From AAA164-E04 sp014239995 (lineage in GTDB: Bacteria; Verrucomicrobiota; Verrucomicrobiia; Limisphaerales; AAA164-E04): a stretch of DNA of 64,000 bases. Location: positions 1 through 64,000 of the forward strand of contig JAQWLM010000023.1 in the NCBI GenBank assembly GCA_029247315.1, read 5' to 3'. The notes below the pieces were generated by a model. The model was not told the origin of the DNA and did not search any database. It saw nothing but the letters and a program-made list of their open reading frames with translations. Position numbers and translations under genes: made by a program. Positions 52,609-62,705 of the stretch are shown piece after piece (position 1 is the first letter of the stretch; every line of letters starts with the position of its first letter).

Positions 52609-54060
52609 TCATGAAAGGATATCGTGGAGGACATTACCATGCACATCCGTCAGGCGCATATCCCTCCCTCCAAAACGAAACGTCAACTGGGTATGGTCCA
52701 TGCCAAGAAGATGCAGCATGGTTGCATGAAGATCGTAAATCTCTACACGCTTTTCCACCGCCTTGTATCCAAATTCATCCGTCGCACCATACGCCATGCC
52801 ACCCTTGATCCCACCACCGGCCATCCAGATGGTAAAGCCAAAGGGGTTGTGATCACGACCGTCCGCTCCCTGTGAAAATGGAGTACGACCAAATTCCCCC
52901 CCCCAGATCACGAGGGTTTCATCCAGCAATCCTCTTCCCCTAAGGTCCTTAAGCAGTGCTGCAATCGGCTGGTCGACGGCTCGCGCGTTGTTAGTATGCC
53001 CTTGTTCAAGGCCACCATGCTGATCCCAGCGATCCACACCTACACTGGGACAGGTCAGTTCAACAAAACGCACACCACGTTCAACAAGTCGTCGAGCCAG
53101 GAGGCATTCCCTGGCAAATATCTGGGTCGGCTTGTAGTCGGATTGCAATCCATACATACGGGAGGTTTGCTCGGATTCACCGCTCAGATCCATCAGTTCG
53201 GGCACCGCTGATTGCATCCGGTAAGCCAGTTCGTAGTTGGCAATGGCCGAGGCCACCGGTTCCGCATGGCCGAGCTGTTCCAACGAGACCTGATCAAGCT
53301 GTTCCAGCAAGTCTAATTTACGCTGCTGAAAGTCAGGGGCTGCTTCAGCAGGACGAATATTGGCAACCGGCGGGTTGTCAGGACGAAAAAGGGAAGCCTG
53401 ATAGGCGGAGGGAAGGAAACCACTCGAGAAATTGTCAAGTCCGCCAGGAGGCGTCAATCCACCATTGATGACAACGAACCCTGGCAAGTTCTCACTCTCA
53501 CTGCCAAGACCGTAGGTCACCCACGCACCCGCACTGGGACGACCGCTCAATCCAAGACCCGTGTGCAGGAAATAATTGGCATTGGTGTGCTCTGAAAATT
53601 CAGAGACCATCGAGCGCACAAAGCAAATATCATCCACACAACCCGCGACATGGGGAAAGAGTTCACTTACAGGAAGACCGCTCTGACCATGGTGTTTAAA
53701 AGCCCAGGGTGATCCGAATGTATTGCCGTTGTTGTTGAACTGGGTGGGCTCCATCTTCATGGCAAACGGTTTCCCATGATCTGCCTTTAATCGGGGTTTT
53801 GGATCAAAAGTATCCATCTGTGAGGGACCACCATCCATGTAAAGCATGATCACCCTCTTGGCACGAGGGGCATGATGGGGGGGCCTGGGACTCAAGGGAT
53901 GGAATGTTTCGTGACCACGCAGTGAGGGTGCCGTGGCACCGAACGCTGAACGGTGCAGCATGGACGTGAGGGCTACCGCCCCGAAACCATGCGCCACGCG
54001 ACCCAATGCTTCACGTCGATTCATGGGGCGTCGGGAAATATTACCGTAGGGGTGCTTCAT
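52609..54060 (-). CDS. DUF1501 protein with Tat signal
   Basis: A 483-residue DUF1501 protein. The N-terminus has a twin-arginine motif (NRREALGRVAHGFGAVALTSM). Core features are YMDGGPSQMDTFDPKP, GLGSESENLPGFVVI, GVRFVELTCPSVGVDRWDQH, VIWGGEFGRTPFSQ and DLHATMLHLLGMDH. It follows the cytochrome/DUF1549/DUF1553 gene by two bases, the classical paired arrangement. Predicted periplasmic; substrate unknown. Very similar in length and motif order to the protein at 60-61.5 kb. Confidence 0.94.
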   Translation of the reverse strand: MKHPYGNISRRPMNRREALGRVAHGFGAVALTSMLHRSAFGATAPSLRGHETFHPLSPRPPHHAPRAKRVIMLYMDGGPSQMDTFDPKPRLKADHGKPFAMKMEPTQFNNNGNTFGSPWAFKHHGQSGLPVSELFPHVAGCVDDICFVRSMVSEFSEHTNANYFLHTGLGLSGRPSAGAWVTYGLGSESENLPGFVVINGGLTPPGGLDNFSSGFLPSAYQASLFRPDNPPVANIRPAEAAPDFQQRKLDLLEQLDQVSLEQLGHAEPVASAIANYELAYRMQSAVPELMDLSGESEQTSRMYGLQSDYKPTQIFARECLLARRLVERGVRFVELTCPSVGVDRWDQHGGLEQGHTNNARAVDQPIAALLKDLRGRGLLDETLVIWGGEFGRTPFSQGADGRDHNPFGFTIWMAGGGIKGGMAYGATDEFGYKAVEKRVEIYDLHATMLHLLGMDHTQLTFRFGGRDMRLTDVHGNVLHDILS

Positions 54061-54062
54061 GA

Positions 54063-57047
54063 TTAGTGGAGGTATATAAATTCCTTGACGTTAAAAAGAA
54101 CATGACAGAGGTCCGCCCATGCGCGCTTCTTCGCCACCTCTTCACTGGATTCGTGCGAGCGGTAGGCCATTTGCTGGCCGGCAATGAAGGCAGCTCCGCG
54201 TTCAATCTCCACCATTAGTGGAAGACGACCCAGCGCGGTTTCATACATGAGTGTCAGTTTCGATGCTACCGAGCCCTCGTAAGTCATGATCAGATCTGCC
54301 CAAGAGGCGGCCTGCTGGAGCACAAACGGATCATTCATCAGGATTAGGGACTGCGCAGGCACATTGGACTGCGACCGCCTGCCAAAGGTGGTGTAGGGAA
54401 TCGGTGTGTCAAAGGTGGTGAGAAATGGCGAAAGAAAATTGCGACGAACTTCTACGTAAATGCTTCGTCGACGTCCGCCATCAAGGGGACCACTCTTTGA
54501 AGGCCTGCCTCGCCCAGTCATGAAGGAAGTGAGGTGTATCTTTTCTGAAGGACCGTAGGACCGAACGTCCAATTGCCCGGAGACCTTGAGGATCGTGTCG
54601 CGTATTGATTCGCCCTCAAGACGGCGTAACCTTGACTTGTGCATCCACACATTACCGGCATCCCGGTCGTCCATTTCCGGAGACTGCGCTTTGGAATCCA
54701 TTCGGAACGCACTGGAAAGCACCAGTGTTCGAATCAGTCTTTTGGTCGACCATTGCGCATCCTGCATGAACCATACTGCCAACCAGTCCAATAACTCAGG
54801 GTGGCTGGGAGCTTGACCGAGAACTCCAAAATCATCGACGCTCGGCACGATTCCCCTACCGAAAACATGATGCCAGACTCGATTGACGTAGACACGGGCG
54901 GTCAGCGGATTATCGCTTGATGCCACGCGCTTTGCCAGGGCAAGGCGCCCTGATCCCTCAGGGATGTCGTCCTTCGCACCGAGCGCCTGCAGAAACCGAC
55001 GCACAACGGGTTCGCCATGACGCTTCGGATCGCCTCGGATAAAAATCGATGTATCCACACCATCCCCTTCCGTCATTGAAAGGGCCACTGGAGCCACATC
55101 GATCACCGCGGCCCTTGCGTGATAGGCATCCAAAATATCGTGAAGGGGCTTGGGAATACTTTCACGGTCCAATTGCCACGTCGATCGTGCCATGGCCGGG
55201 GGCTTGGTGTCGGAAGATGCAACCACGGTTTCGACGGAAAACCAGGCATCCGGCCCATGGACCCCTCCTCCAGAAAGATCTGAGTGGAGGGTATCCTTGA
55301 TCTCCACATAAGCCTGATGTCCCTGCCACATGTCGAGATCAAAGGTCATCCACTTGGATGTGTCGCTGTCGAGATTCTTTTTCAGCCCACCGTAAATCGG
55401 TGCTCGAATCAGGTTGAAATTATCCACCACCACATTAACACGTGATTTTTTGCCAGCGGATAAAACGTGCAGATAACGGTGTGGAATTGCAAAGGTGGGA
55501 GAACGCAGGGAACCCTGAAGATGGACTGACCATTTAGCTGAATCAATCGCTGTTCTGGCAGCGAGGACGGTCCTGTTTTCTCCTGAGCGATGCACCAGAT
55601 TGCCTGGTCGAACCATGGGATCATGCATCAGTGCTTCGTCATCGAAAAACCATTCCTTAAATCCATCCCCTGAGGCATCCCCCAGAACCTGAATGGTCTG
55701 ATCGTTTTTGATGCTGCTAACCGACGAATTGCTGGATACAGGCAATAAGCCACTGCGTTCGATCACGGCATGCGCCTTGGCCTGCAAGTCCTCGAGATCA
55801 CCCAACGCGTTGACGAGTCGATCACGAGGAAGCAAGGAAGTCTGCTGATAGCGGGAACTCTTCATCACGCCAAAAATACTGTAAAAGTCCCGCGTCGAGA
55901 TGGCATCAAATTTATGATCGTGACAACGTGCACAGGTCACGGTCAATCCCTGAAAGGCTTTACTCAGTACGTCAATCTGGTTATCCAGCACATCCAACTG
56001 GTTCATGCGAATGTCGACTGGTGAATGCACCTGCTGCCCCAGCCAATAGAATCCGGTACCGATGATGGACTCATTGGTTCCCGTGTCGGGACGCATCCTG
56101 GGTTGCTTCAACAGGTCCCCAGCAATGTGTTCCAAGGCAAACTGATCAAAGGGGACGTCCTGGTTGTAAGCCCGGATCACGTAGTCACGATAGCGCCAAG
56201 CACTTGGAATAGTGTAGTCAAACTCATGCCCCATACTCTCCGCGTATCGCACCAAATCCAGCCAGTGTCGTCCCCATCGCTCTCCAAACTCCACTGAACC
56301 AAGCATGCGGTCTACCACCCTTTCAAAAGCCCCGGGTTTTCCATCAGCAAGGAATGCATCCACCTCAGACGGTGAAGGGGGGAGTCCCGTGAGGATAAAA
56401 CGTGTACGGCGTAACAGCGTTCTTCTGTCCGCAGGGAGAGCAGGCAACACTCCATTTTCCTCCATGCGACGCAACAGAAAGGCGTCAATGGATTCCCGCA
56501 CCCAAGGGTTGTCGCTGACCTTGGGAACCGACTGCCGGATGGGGGGCTCCCAGACCCAATGAGCTGCCCTGCGTCCATCCAGGTCAAATGGAGTTTCTTC
56601 CACCTTATCTTTTTGAGGCTCGGGTTCCTGTGGCCATGGCAGGCCCTTGCTGACCCATGTCTCAAGATCCTGCACCTTTTGAGCGCTCAAGCGCGTCTTG
56701 GGTGGCATCTGAAGATCTGGATTCTGATAACGCACGGCTTCTAGCAGCAAACTTTGACTGGGGTCCTCCAGATCGATAATATCCCCGGACTCGCCCCCCG
56801 CGCGGATGCCTTTAGGGGAATCCAGGAGCAATCCAGCCTTGAGTTTAGTCGAGCGATGGCTGTGGCATTCATAACAGGACTCGGCCAAAAGAGGCCTGAT
56901 TTTCCGTTCAAAAAATTCGAGATCACTTTGGGAAAAAGAATCAGATGCAAGAGCACTCGGATGAGAGAACGAGTGGAGGAATAATACACAGAGAAGTCCT
57001 ATCAATACGCGCAGCTGGAAAGTGGGATGTTCAATGAACGGGATCAT
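54063..57047 (-). CDS. Planctomycete-type cytochrome c / DUF1549 / DUF1553 protein with inserted beta domain
   Basis: A 994-residue exported protein: signal peptide, haem motif CYECH at 58-62 in a PSCyt1 domain (LQMPPKTRLSAQ), DUF1549 with CARCHDHKFD near residue 373, and DUF1553 at the C-terminus. Between DUF1549 and DUF1553, about residues 450-640, is an extra beta-rich segment (for example YLHVLSAGKKSRVNVVVDNF and VEIKDTLHSDLSGGG) with the look of a carbohydrate-binding or concanavalin-like domain. The shorter relative at 2.6 kb has none. Its DUF1501 partner follows after two bases. A redox or ligand-binding role at the cell surface is inferred. Confidence 0.92.
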   Translation of the reverse strand: MIPFIEHPTFQLRVLIGLLCVLFLHSFSHPSALASDSFSQSDLEFFERKIRPLLAESCYECHSHRSTKLKAGLLLDSPKGIRAGGESGDIIDLEDPSQSLLLEAVRYQNPDLQMPPKTRLSAQKVQDLETWVSKGLPWPQEPEPQKDKVEETPFDLDGRRAAHWVWEPPIRQSVPKVSDNPWVRESIDAFLLRRMEENGVLPALPADRRTLLRRTRFILTGLPPSPSEVDAFLADGKPGAFERVVDRMLGSVEFGERWGRHWLDLVRYAESMGHEFDYTIPSAWRYRDYVIRAYNQDVPFDQFALEHIAGDLLKQPRMRPDTGTNESIIGTGFYWLGQQVHSPVDIRMNQLDVLDNQIDVLSKAFQGLTVTCARCHDHKFDAISTRDFYSIFGVMKSSRYQQTSLLPRDRLVNALGDLEDLQAKAHAVIERSGLLPVSSNSSVSSIKNDQTIQVLGDASGDGFKEWFFDDEALMHDPMVRPGNLVHRSGENRTVLAARTAIDSAKWSVHLQGSLRSPTFAIPHRYLHVLSAGKKSRVNVVVDNFNLIRAPIYGGLKKNLDSDTSKWMTFDLDMWQGHQAYVEIKDTLHSDLSGGGVHGPDAWFSVETVVASSDTKPPAMARSTWQLDRESIPKPLHDILDAYHARAAVIDVAPVALSMTEGDGVDTSIFIRGDPKRHGEPVVRRFLQALGAKDDIPEGSGRLALAKRVASSDNPLTARVYVNRVWHHVFGRGIVPSVDDFGVLGQAPSHPELLDWLAVWFMQDAQWSTKRLIRTLVLSSAFRMDSKAQSPEMDDRDAGNVWMHKSRLRRLEGESIRDTILKVSGQLDVRSYGPSEKIHLTSFMTGRGRPSKSGPLDGGRRRSIYVEVRRNFLSPFLTTFDTPIPYTTFGRRSQSNVPAQSLILMNDPFVLQQAASWADLIMTYEGSVASKLTLMYETALGRLPLMVEIERGAAFIAGQQMAYRSHESSEEVAKKRAWADLCHVLFNVKEFIYLH

Positions 57048-57201
57048 AATGGACTGGATCAGATTTCATGCAAAACCTAGCCGTGCTTGGTATTCCTGGC
57101 AATGCAAATAACACCGAAATGAAACCCTTCCGACATCCTGCAGACGCCCTTGACCAAGTCCCACCTGGAGGCTCCCTTTCCGCAAATGAAATAGACTGCA
57201 C

Positions 57202-58767
57202 CTATGGTTTGGCGGCAGACAGGTCCTGATATTCTTTCGGCTCCATCCATGCCAAATCCTCCCAATAGCCCGTGTCATTTGCCGAGGGAGGTCCCGGCGT
57301 GGATCTACCCGTGCTGATCATCCGCGTGATTTTCTCCAAAAGCAAGGCCTTCAGTGAAGCGTGAGACGCGACCCGATTGTGCGCTTCCCCGGGATCTGAG
57401 GCGAGATGGTAGAGTTCAAAACCCTGATGCCGGTGGGGCAGAATGAGTTTCCATTCACCATCGGTAATGGCATACCGACCATTCGCCGCGTGATGAATCA
57501 AAGGAAGCCTTTGCTGCTGGGCACCTGGATTCCTCATGACAGCGAGAAAACTCTGGCTATCCTCCGCTGCATCGCCTGGCACCTGGATGTCCACGAGTTC
57601 CGCAAGGGTGGCTATCAGGTCCGTTTGCCCAATAAGCCTGTTCCATTGACGTCCCGGATGACTAATGCCTCCCGGCCATCGCACCAGAAAAGGGACGCGA
57701 TGCCCCCCCTCATAAACAGATCTTTTCCCCTCCCTGAATGGACCATTACTCCGATGACCGAAGGTTTCACTGCGTTGCCGCCATGAACGCTCGGGGCCAT
57801 TATCACTTGTGTAAACAAGCAGGGTATCCTCTGCCAGGCCGCTTTGATCCAAAAACTTCAGGATGCTTCCAACATGGTGATCTGTTTCCACCATGAACTC
57901 ACCGTAGCCACCGGCCTCGCCGCGGCCCCAAAATGCAGGCAAGGGGCAAACAGGGTAATGGGGCGATGTCAAGGGCAGGTAGAGAAAAAATGGACGATCT
58001 TGAGATGTGTCACCGGTGACGCCTTTCATCCAATCAATAGCCTTTTCAGTGAACCGAGTCAGACACTGGTTATCAATAAAATCGGGAGCCACCTCCATTC
58101 CGATCTTGCCCATTCTAAGTCGAGTTGCTTCCGGTGTTTTTTCATAGGGCGGCATGATGCGGTAGTCCATATGCCGTAAATTGGGTTTCTTGGCAGTGAA
58201 AAGGATGGGTGGCACCCGGGCATGGCGTCCCTCGAACCAGGCAAGGATTCCATAGTTCAATGAAGCAGGCACGCCATAGAAATAGTCAAAGCCTCTGTCC
58301 AGCGGCATATCCAAGACGGGTTGTCTCCAGTCCCGATCCATGAAACTGTCACCTGGAAAGTCCATGCCCAGATGCCATTTACCAACCATGCCCGTGCGGT
58401 AACCAAGGCCCTTCAGCATGGATGCAATGGTCACACGACCAGGTGAGATAAGGCATTTCCCTTCAGCTCCCATCACGCCTCGTTTAAGACCGGTGCGCCA
58501 GCAATATCTTCCCGTCAGCAAGCCATAGCGCGATGGGGTACAGACCGAGTCAGGGCTGTGGGCGTTGGTGAAGACGATTCCCTCATCAGCAATACGGTCA
58601 AGGTTAGGCGTTTGAAATTTGGCATCTGGATTCAGGCAAGCAAGGTCTCCATAACCCTGATCGTCTGCGTAGATGATGATGATGTTAGGGGTCGCGGGCT
58701 GGGCTTGCATGCATCCAGCCAGGCACGCACAAAGGATAGAGACGAGCCGCTGGATGACCTTAACCAT
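57202..58767 (-). CDS. Exported sulfatase (arylsulfatase-like)
   Basis: A 521-residue S1-family sulfatase. The N-terminus is a signal peptide with a cysteine-rich end (ILCACLAGC) that could serve as a lipobox, so it may be lipid-anchored. Metal ligands are in IIIYADDQGYGD. The formylglycine site is Cys76 in CTPSRYGLLTGR, the complete CxPSR consensus. GKWHLGMD and DNGPERSW are also typical. It should desulfate glycans. No maturation enzyme (anaerobic or FGE type) is in the window. Confidence 0.94.
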   Translation of the reverse strand: MVKVIQRLVSILCACLAGCMQAQPATPNIIIIYADDQGYGDLACLNPDAKFQTPNLDRIADEGIVFTNAHSPDSVCTPSRYGLLTGRYCWRTGLKRGVMGAEGKCLISPGRVTIASMLKGLGYRTGMVGKWHLGMDFPGDSFMDRDWRQPVLDMPLDRGFDYFYGVPASLNYGILAWFEGRHARVPPILFTAKKPNLRHMDYRIMPPYEKTPEATRLRMGKIGMEVAPDFIDNQCLTRFTEKAIDWMKGVTGDTSQDRPFFLYLPLTSPHYPVCPLPAFWGRGEAGGYGEFMVETDHHVGSILKFLDQSGLAEDTLLVYTSDNGPERSWRQRSETFGHRSNGPFREGKRSVYEGGHRVPFLVRWPGGISHPGRQWNRLIGQTDLIATLAELVDIQVPGDAAEDSQSFLAVMRNPGAQQQRLPLIHHAANGRYAITDGEWKLILPHRHQGFELYHLASDPGEAHNRVASHASLKALLLEKITRMISTGRSTPGPPSANDTGYWEDLAWMEPKEYQDLSAAKP

Positions 58768-58951
58768 TTCAAACGATATTGAAAGCGACTTCCACGGCGT
58801 GACAACTCAAAAGTGAAAAAAGACTCAGTAACACAGGTCACTTTGAAGGCACCCTGTGGGTCTGGAATTCATTCAACAGTGCAGGGTGATGGGGACTGCC
58901 TCGTGCGCATCCACAAGGACCCATATCATGATTTGAAAGTCACCATCTGAC

Positions 58952-59956
58952 TCATCGAAGCAGCAGCTCGGCAATTTGAACGGCATTCAGAGCCGCCCCC
59001 TTGAGCAACTGATCACCAGCTACCCAGAAGCAGAGTCCGTTCTCAAGGGCACAATCGAGGCGCAAGCGTCCCACTTCACAATGATCCTTACCGGAGGCAT
59101 TCAGCGGTAGCGGATACTTGGAGCAGGAGGTGTCATCAACCACATCGAGTCCCGGCGCTCCATCAAGGATCTCACGAGCAGATTCCAGACTGACGACTTT
59201 TTCAAATTCAGCACTGACAGCGATGGCATGCGCCCGAAAAACGGGAACGCGCACACAGGTAACACTGGCTCGAAAGCCTGGATGTCCCATGATCTTCCGT
59301 CCCTCATTTTCAAGTTTCATTTCCTCACGGGTGTATCCGCTTTCCAAGAAATCATCCACGTGGGGCAGTACATTGAAGGCGATCTGATGTGGATACACTT
59401 CCCACGTGACCGTTTCCTTGTTGGCAATCTGCTGAACTTGATTTTCAAGCTCGGCAATTGCCTGCGCGCCCGTCCCCGAAACCGCCTGATAGCTTGATGC
59501 AAACACACGCTTGACGCCAAAAGCCTGATGAAGCGGATGGAGGGCCATTAAGGTGATAGCGGTGGTGCAGTTGGGATTTGCTAAAATACCTCGGTGGTTT
59601 TCAACATCCTGCGGATTGATCTCTGGCACCACCAAGGGCACTTCCGGATCCATGCGGAACGCACTGGAATTGTCTACAACCACACAACCGGACCTCACAG
59701 CGAGGGGAGCAAACTCCTTGGAAATCCCACCACCGGCACTGAAGAGGGCAATGTCCACATCCTTGAAGGAAGATTCCGTCAGTTCCCCAACGACCAGTTC
59801 ATCGCCTCGGAAGCGAAGTTTCCTGCCTGCTGATCGGCTGGATGCCAAGAGGCTTAAGCGTTCCACTGGAAATCCCCTCCTCTCCAGGGTTTGGATCATT
59901 TCAACGCCCACGGCACCTGAGGCACCCACGATGGCCACATGAGGATTCTGTTTCAT
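58952..59956 (-). CDS. asd: Aspartate-semialdehyde dehydrogenase
   Basis: A 334-residue NADPH enzyme of the lysine/threonine/methionine pathway, making aspartate semialdehyde from aspartyl phosphate. It shows VAIVGASGAVGVEM at the start, LFSAGGGISKEFAP, VVDNSSAFRM, the catalytic Cys130 in NPNCTTA, the glutamine-containing SYQAVSGTG and the late VVDDTSCSKYP with GKDHCEVGRLR. Length is typical. It stands between the sulfatase and the orphan DUF1501 gene. Confidence 0.96.
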   Translation of the reverse strand: MKQNPHVAIVGASGAVGVEMIQTLERRGFPVERLSLLASSRSAGRKLRFRGDELVVGELTESSFKDVDIALFSAGGGISKEFAPLAVRSGCVVVDNSSAFRMDPEVPLVVPEINPQDVENHRGILANPNCTTAITLMALHPLHQAFGVKRVFASSYQAVSGTGAQAIAELENQVQQIANKETVTWEVYPHQIAFNVLPHVDDFLESGYTREEMKLENEGRKIMGHPGFRASVTCVRVPVFRAHAIAVSAEFEKVVSLESAREILDGAPGLDVVDDTSCSKYPLPLNASGKDHCEVGRLRLDCALENGLCFWVAGDQLLKGAALNAVQIAELLLR

Positions 59957-60077
59957 AGATTCAAATGAGGCAGACGTTTATGACCGAATCAGAATGACTT
60001 GTCAAATTGAGTCTGAAAACGGGGACAAAACCCATGAAACCATGCGGTGAATAAAGTGAAGCTACGCTTAGACTGCA

Positions 60078-61529
60078 TCAGGCGATGAGATCGTGGATCA
60101 CGTTTCCGGCAACATCCGTCAACCTGAAATCCCTTCCCGCATAGCGAAAAGTGAACCGTTCGTGATCAAACCCCAGCAACCAGAGAATGGTTGCGTGCAG
60201 GTCATGCACATGCACGACATCCTGAACTGCCTTGAAGCCAAAAGCATCGGTGGCACCATGCACATATCCCCCCCGCACGCCTCCACCAGCCATCCACATG
60301 GTAAAACCATGATTGTTATGGTCTCGCCCATTGATTTTCCCCGCATTGGATCCCGGTTTTGGCAATTCCACTGTCGGAGTCCGTCCAAATTCCCCTCCCC
60401 AGATCACAAGAGTGTCCTCAAGCATACCACGCTGCTTCAGGTCCTTGAGGAGGGCTGCAATGGGTTGATCGCTTTCCTTTGCCAGCCTTCCATGGTTTTT
60501 TTCAATATCATCGTGGTTGTCCCAAGGCTGCCCTTGGCCATGCCAGACCTGAATGAAGCGAACACCTCGTTCTAACAAGCGGCGAGCAATCAACAACTGT
60601 CTCCCCTGGACCCCTTCACCATACATGGCACGCATGTATTCGGGCTCTCGCTGAATATCAAAAGCGTCCGTGGCATCCAATTGCATGCGGTAGGCAAGCT
60701 CAAAGGACTGTATACGCGCCTCCAACTGGGGATCACTGGAGCGTTCCGAAGCATGTTTTCTGTTGATACGATTCAGAAGATCAAGTTGCTTTCTTTGAGC
60801 GCTGAGACTGATGTCATGATTTCTGATATGTTCAATGAGCTTCTCGACCTGGCGGTTTTTTGTATCTACGTAAGTGCCTTGGAAAACACCAGGCAAGAAA
60901 CCCGACTGCCAATTCTGCGATTCCTGGATCGGATAGCCCCCAGGGCACATGACGATGAAGCCTGGCAGGTTTTGATTTTCACTGCCTAGACCATAAGTCA
61001 CCCAGGACCCAACGCTGGGTCTTACCTGGCGAGCATCCCCACAATTCATGAGCATCAGTGAGGGTTCATGGTTAGGAACGTCAGCCTTCATTGAGCGAAT
61101 GACGGCAATATCATCCATACAATCCGCGACATGGGGAAAAAGATCACTGACCTCGATGCCACTCTGCCCATGCCGACTGAACCCGAAAGGAGAGGCGAAA
61201 GCCGCTCCGGTCTGGCGCTCCGTCTTGAGATTGGCCGTTGGGAGCATTTGGCCATGATACTTGTCTAGCATCGGCTTGGGTTCAAAAGTGTCCACGTGCG
61301 AGGGTCCACCGTTCATGAACAAGTGAATCACGCGCTTGGCGCGCCCCAGCAAGGGCGGAAACCTTGGAGCCAATGGCACATCAAGATCGGCATGAGCCTT
61401 CGGCGTAACGGAAAGCAAGCCTGATTTTCCTAGAAGGGAAGTGAGTCCAAGGGAACCAAACCCCATGCCGCAACGGCCCAGGAATTCCCGTCGATTAGGA
61501 CTACCATCCGGATGTAACAAGGGATTCAT
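60078..61529 (-). CDS. DUF1501 protein with Tat signal, without adjacent partner
   Basis: A 483-residue DUF1501 protein. The twin-arginine signal is NRREFLGRCGMGFGSLGLTSLLG. Family features are FMNGGPSHVDTFEPKP, GLGSENQNLPGFIVM, RGVRFIQVWHGQGQPWDNH and VIWGGEFGRTPTVE. Its usual PSCyt1/DUF1549/DUF1553 partner is not next to it; the nearest is at 54-57 kb, separated by asd and a sulfatase. It could share that partner or have lost its own. A glycine-rich loop ELPKPGSNAGKINGRDHNNH is longer than in the 52.6 kb copy. Confidence 0.93.
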   Translation of the reverse strand: MNPLLHPDGSPNRREFLGRCGMGFGSLGLTSLLGKSGLLSVTPKAHADLDVPLAPRFPPLLGRAKRVIHLFMNGGPSHVDTFEPKPMLDKYHGQMLPTANLKTERQTGAAFASPFGFSRHGQSGIEVSDLFPHVADCMDDIAVIRSMKADVPNHEPSLMLMNCGDARQVRPSVGSWVTYGLGSENQNLPGFIVMCPGGYPIQESQNWQSGFLPGVFQGTYVDTKNRQVEKLIEHIRNHDISLSAQRKQLDLLNRINRKHASERSSDPQLEARIQSFELAYRMQLDATDAFDIQREPEYMRAMYGEGVQGRQLLIARRLLERGVRFIQVWHGQGQPWDNHDDIEKNHGRLAKESDQPIAALLKDLKQRGMLEDTLVIWGGEFGRTPTVELPKPGSNAGKINGRDHNNHGFTMWMAGGGVRGGYVHGATDAFGFKAVQDVVHVHDLHATILWLLGFDHERFTFRYAGRDFRLTDVAGNVIHDLIA

Positions 61530-61690
61530 GTTCTCTGAATTTAGCAGGCTACCTCAAGGAACCAAGTGCAACCTTTGGTATTGTATGGCCACCCATGCAC
61601 CACCCCCAGACACCAATGAAGGAAACTCGTGGCGATGAAGACCGAGCACGCGGATTACCGGAGTCCATCACAGCCTGTCGTGAAACGTCA

Positions 61691-61870
61691 TCAGGGCTCA
61701 GGCTGCATGTACAAGACAGGTTCAGGTCGAGGAGCGTTGATCTGGTAGGAATAAATGGCCCAGAGGCCAAGGGCCACCATGACGAAAAAGCCAATCATGA
61801 AGGCAGCGAATAATTTTCCAACCAAGGGATACGCAGCCTGCTGGGACACCTCTTTTGACGAATCATTCAT
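61691..61870 (-). CDS. Small single-helix membrane protein, 59 residues
   Basis: ATG at 61868-61870 opens a 59-codon frame. A polar start (NDSSKEVSQQ) precedes one long hydrophobic helix (LFAAFMIGFFVMVALGLWAIYS) and a proline-rich tail (RPEPVLYMQPEP). It lies 49 bases after the sugar nucleotidyltransferase gene and 160 bases before the orphan DUF1501 gene, on the same strand. Function unknown; the sharp helix and sensible codon use argue for a real gene. Confidence 0.65.
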   Translation of the reverse strand: MNDSSKEVSQQAAYPLVGKLFAAFMIGFFVMVALGLWAIYSYQINAPRPEPVLYMQPEP

Positions 61871-61919
61871 TGTTTACTCAGAGGCTACACGCAAAGTCCA
61901 TGGTTTCAAGTCCCCTTGC

Positions 61920-62663
61920 CTAGGATTCAAGAGAAGCCAACACCTGGGGATCCCTCACGTCGACCCATCTGCCCTGAATCTTGAGGCCAGCCATCACGCG
62001 CTCATCATGCACCATGGAGCTGATCGCATCGGTGAGCTCAAATTCCCCTCTGGAGGTTTTTTCCAGCCGATGCATGTATTGGAAGGCATCGGACTTGAAA
62101 ACATAGATACCGGCGTTGTACCAAACCGGATCTCCATCCTTCAGGATTCCTTCCGACCTCAATGCCTCCAGTTGCGCTGAGCTTGGTTTCTCAACAAGGC
62201 GGGTCAGACAGAAGTCTTTATCAAAGAAATTAATCCCCCCTTTGGTGACGTCCTCCCCTTCGGTCACGGTCAAAAGTCCGGCAAAATCACCTCCGGCATA
62301 GCGTTTTACCATGTCGGCATAGGTTTGCGATCGCACCAGGATATCACCATAAGTCAGGAGAAAATCATCATCCCCCACAAAATCCTGAGCCGGTAGTGCC
62401 GCCCGTCCGGTCCCATCCTGGATTTCCTGACATCGGTAGATCATCTCCACACCAAAGGCAGCCCCATCCCCGAAATGAGCTTCTATGACATTTCCCTTCC
62501 AACCCGTGATGAGACATATCTGGGAGATTCCAGCTGCTTTCAAGCCGGCAACGATGTGCTCCAGGATCGGTTTTCCCTCGACCAGAAGCATGGGCTTGGG
62601 CAGTGCATGGGTCAATTCTCCCATGCGTGTGCCTTTACCGGCGGCGAGTATGACTGCTTTCAT
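61920..62663 (-). CDS. Sugar nucleotidyltransferase
   Basis: A 247-residue nucleotidyltransferase that activates a sugar phosphate with NTP. The start is the standard MKAVILAAGKGTRM, with the lysine-containing LPKPMLLVEGKPILEH. Further on are DGTGRAALPAQDFVGDDDFLLTYGDILV, LTRLVEKP and WYNAGIYVF. These resemble glucose-1-phosphate cytidylyl- and thymidylyl- or mannose-type transferases; the nucleotide and sugar cannot be told apart here. It follows the phosphoglycerate mutase gene by 42 bases. Confidence 0.92.
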   Translation of the reverse strand: MKAVILAAGKGTRMGELTHALPKPMLLVEGKPILEHIVAGLKAAGISQICLITGWKGNVIEAHFGDGAAFGVEMIYRCQEIQDGTGRAALPAQDFVGDDDFLLTYGDILVRSQTYADMVKRYAGGDFAGLLTVTEGEDVTKGGINFFDKDFCLTRLVEKPSSAQLEALRSEGILKDGDPVWYNAGIYVFKSDAFQYMHRLEKTSRGEFELTDAISSMVHDERVMAGLKIQGRWVDVRDPQVLASLES

Positions 62664-62705
62664 TATCAGGAGTCCTGCATGACCAAAAGTTAGGTTTGAG
62701 GGGAA

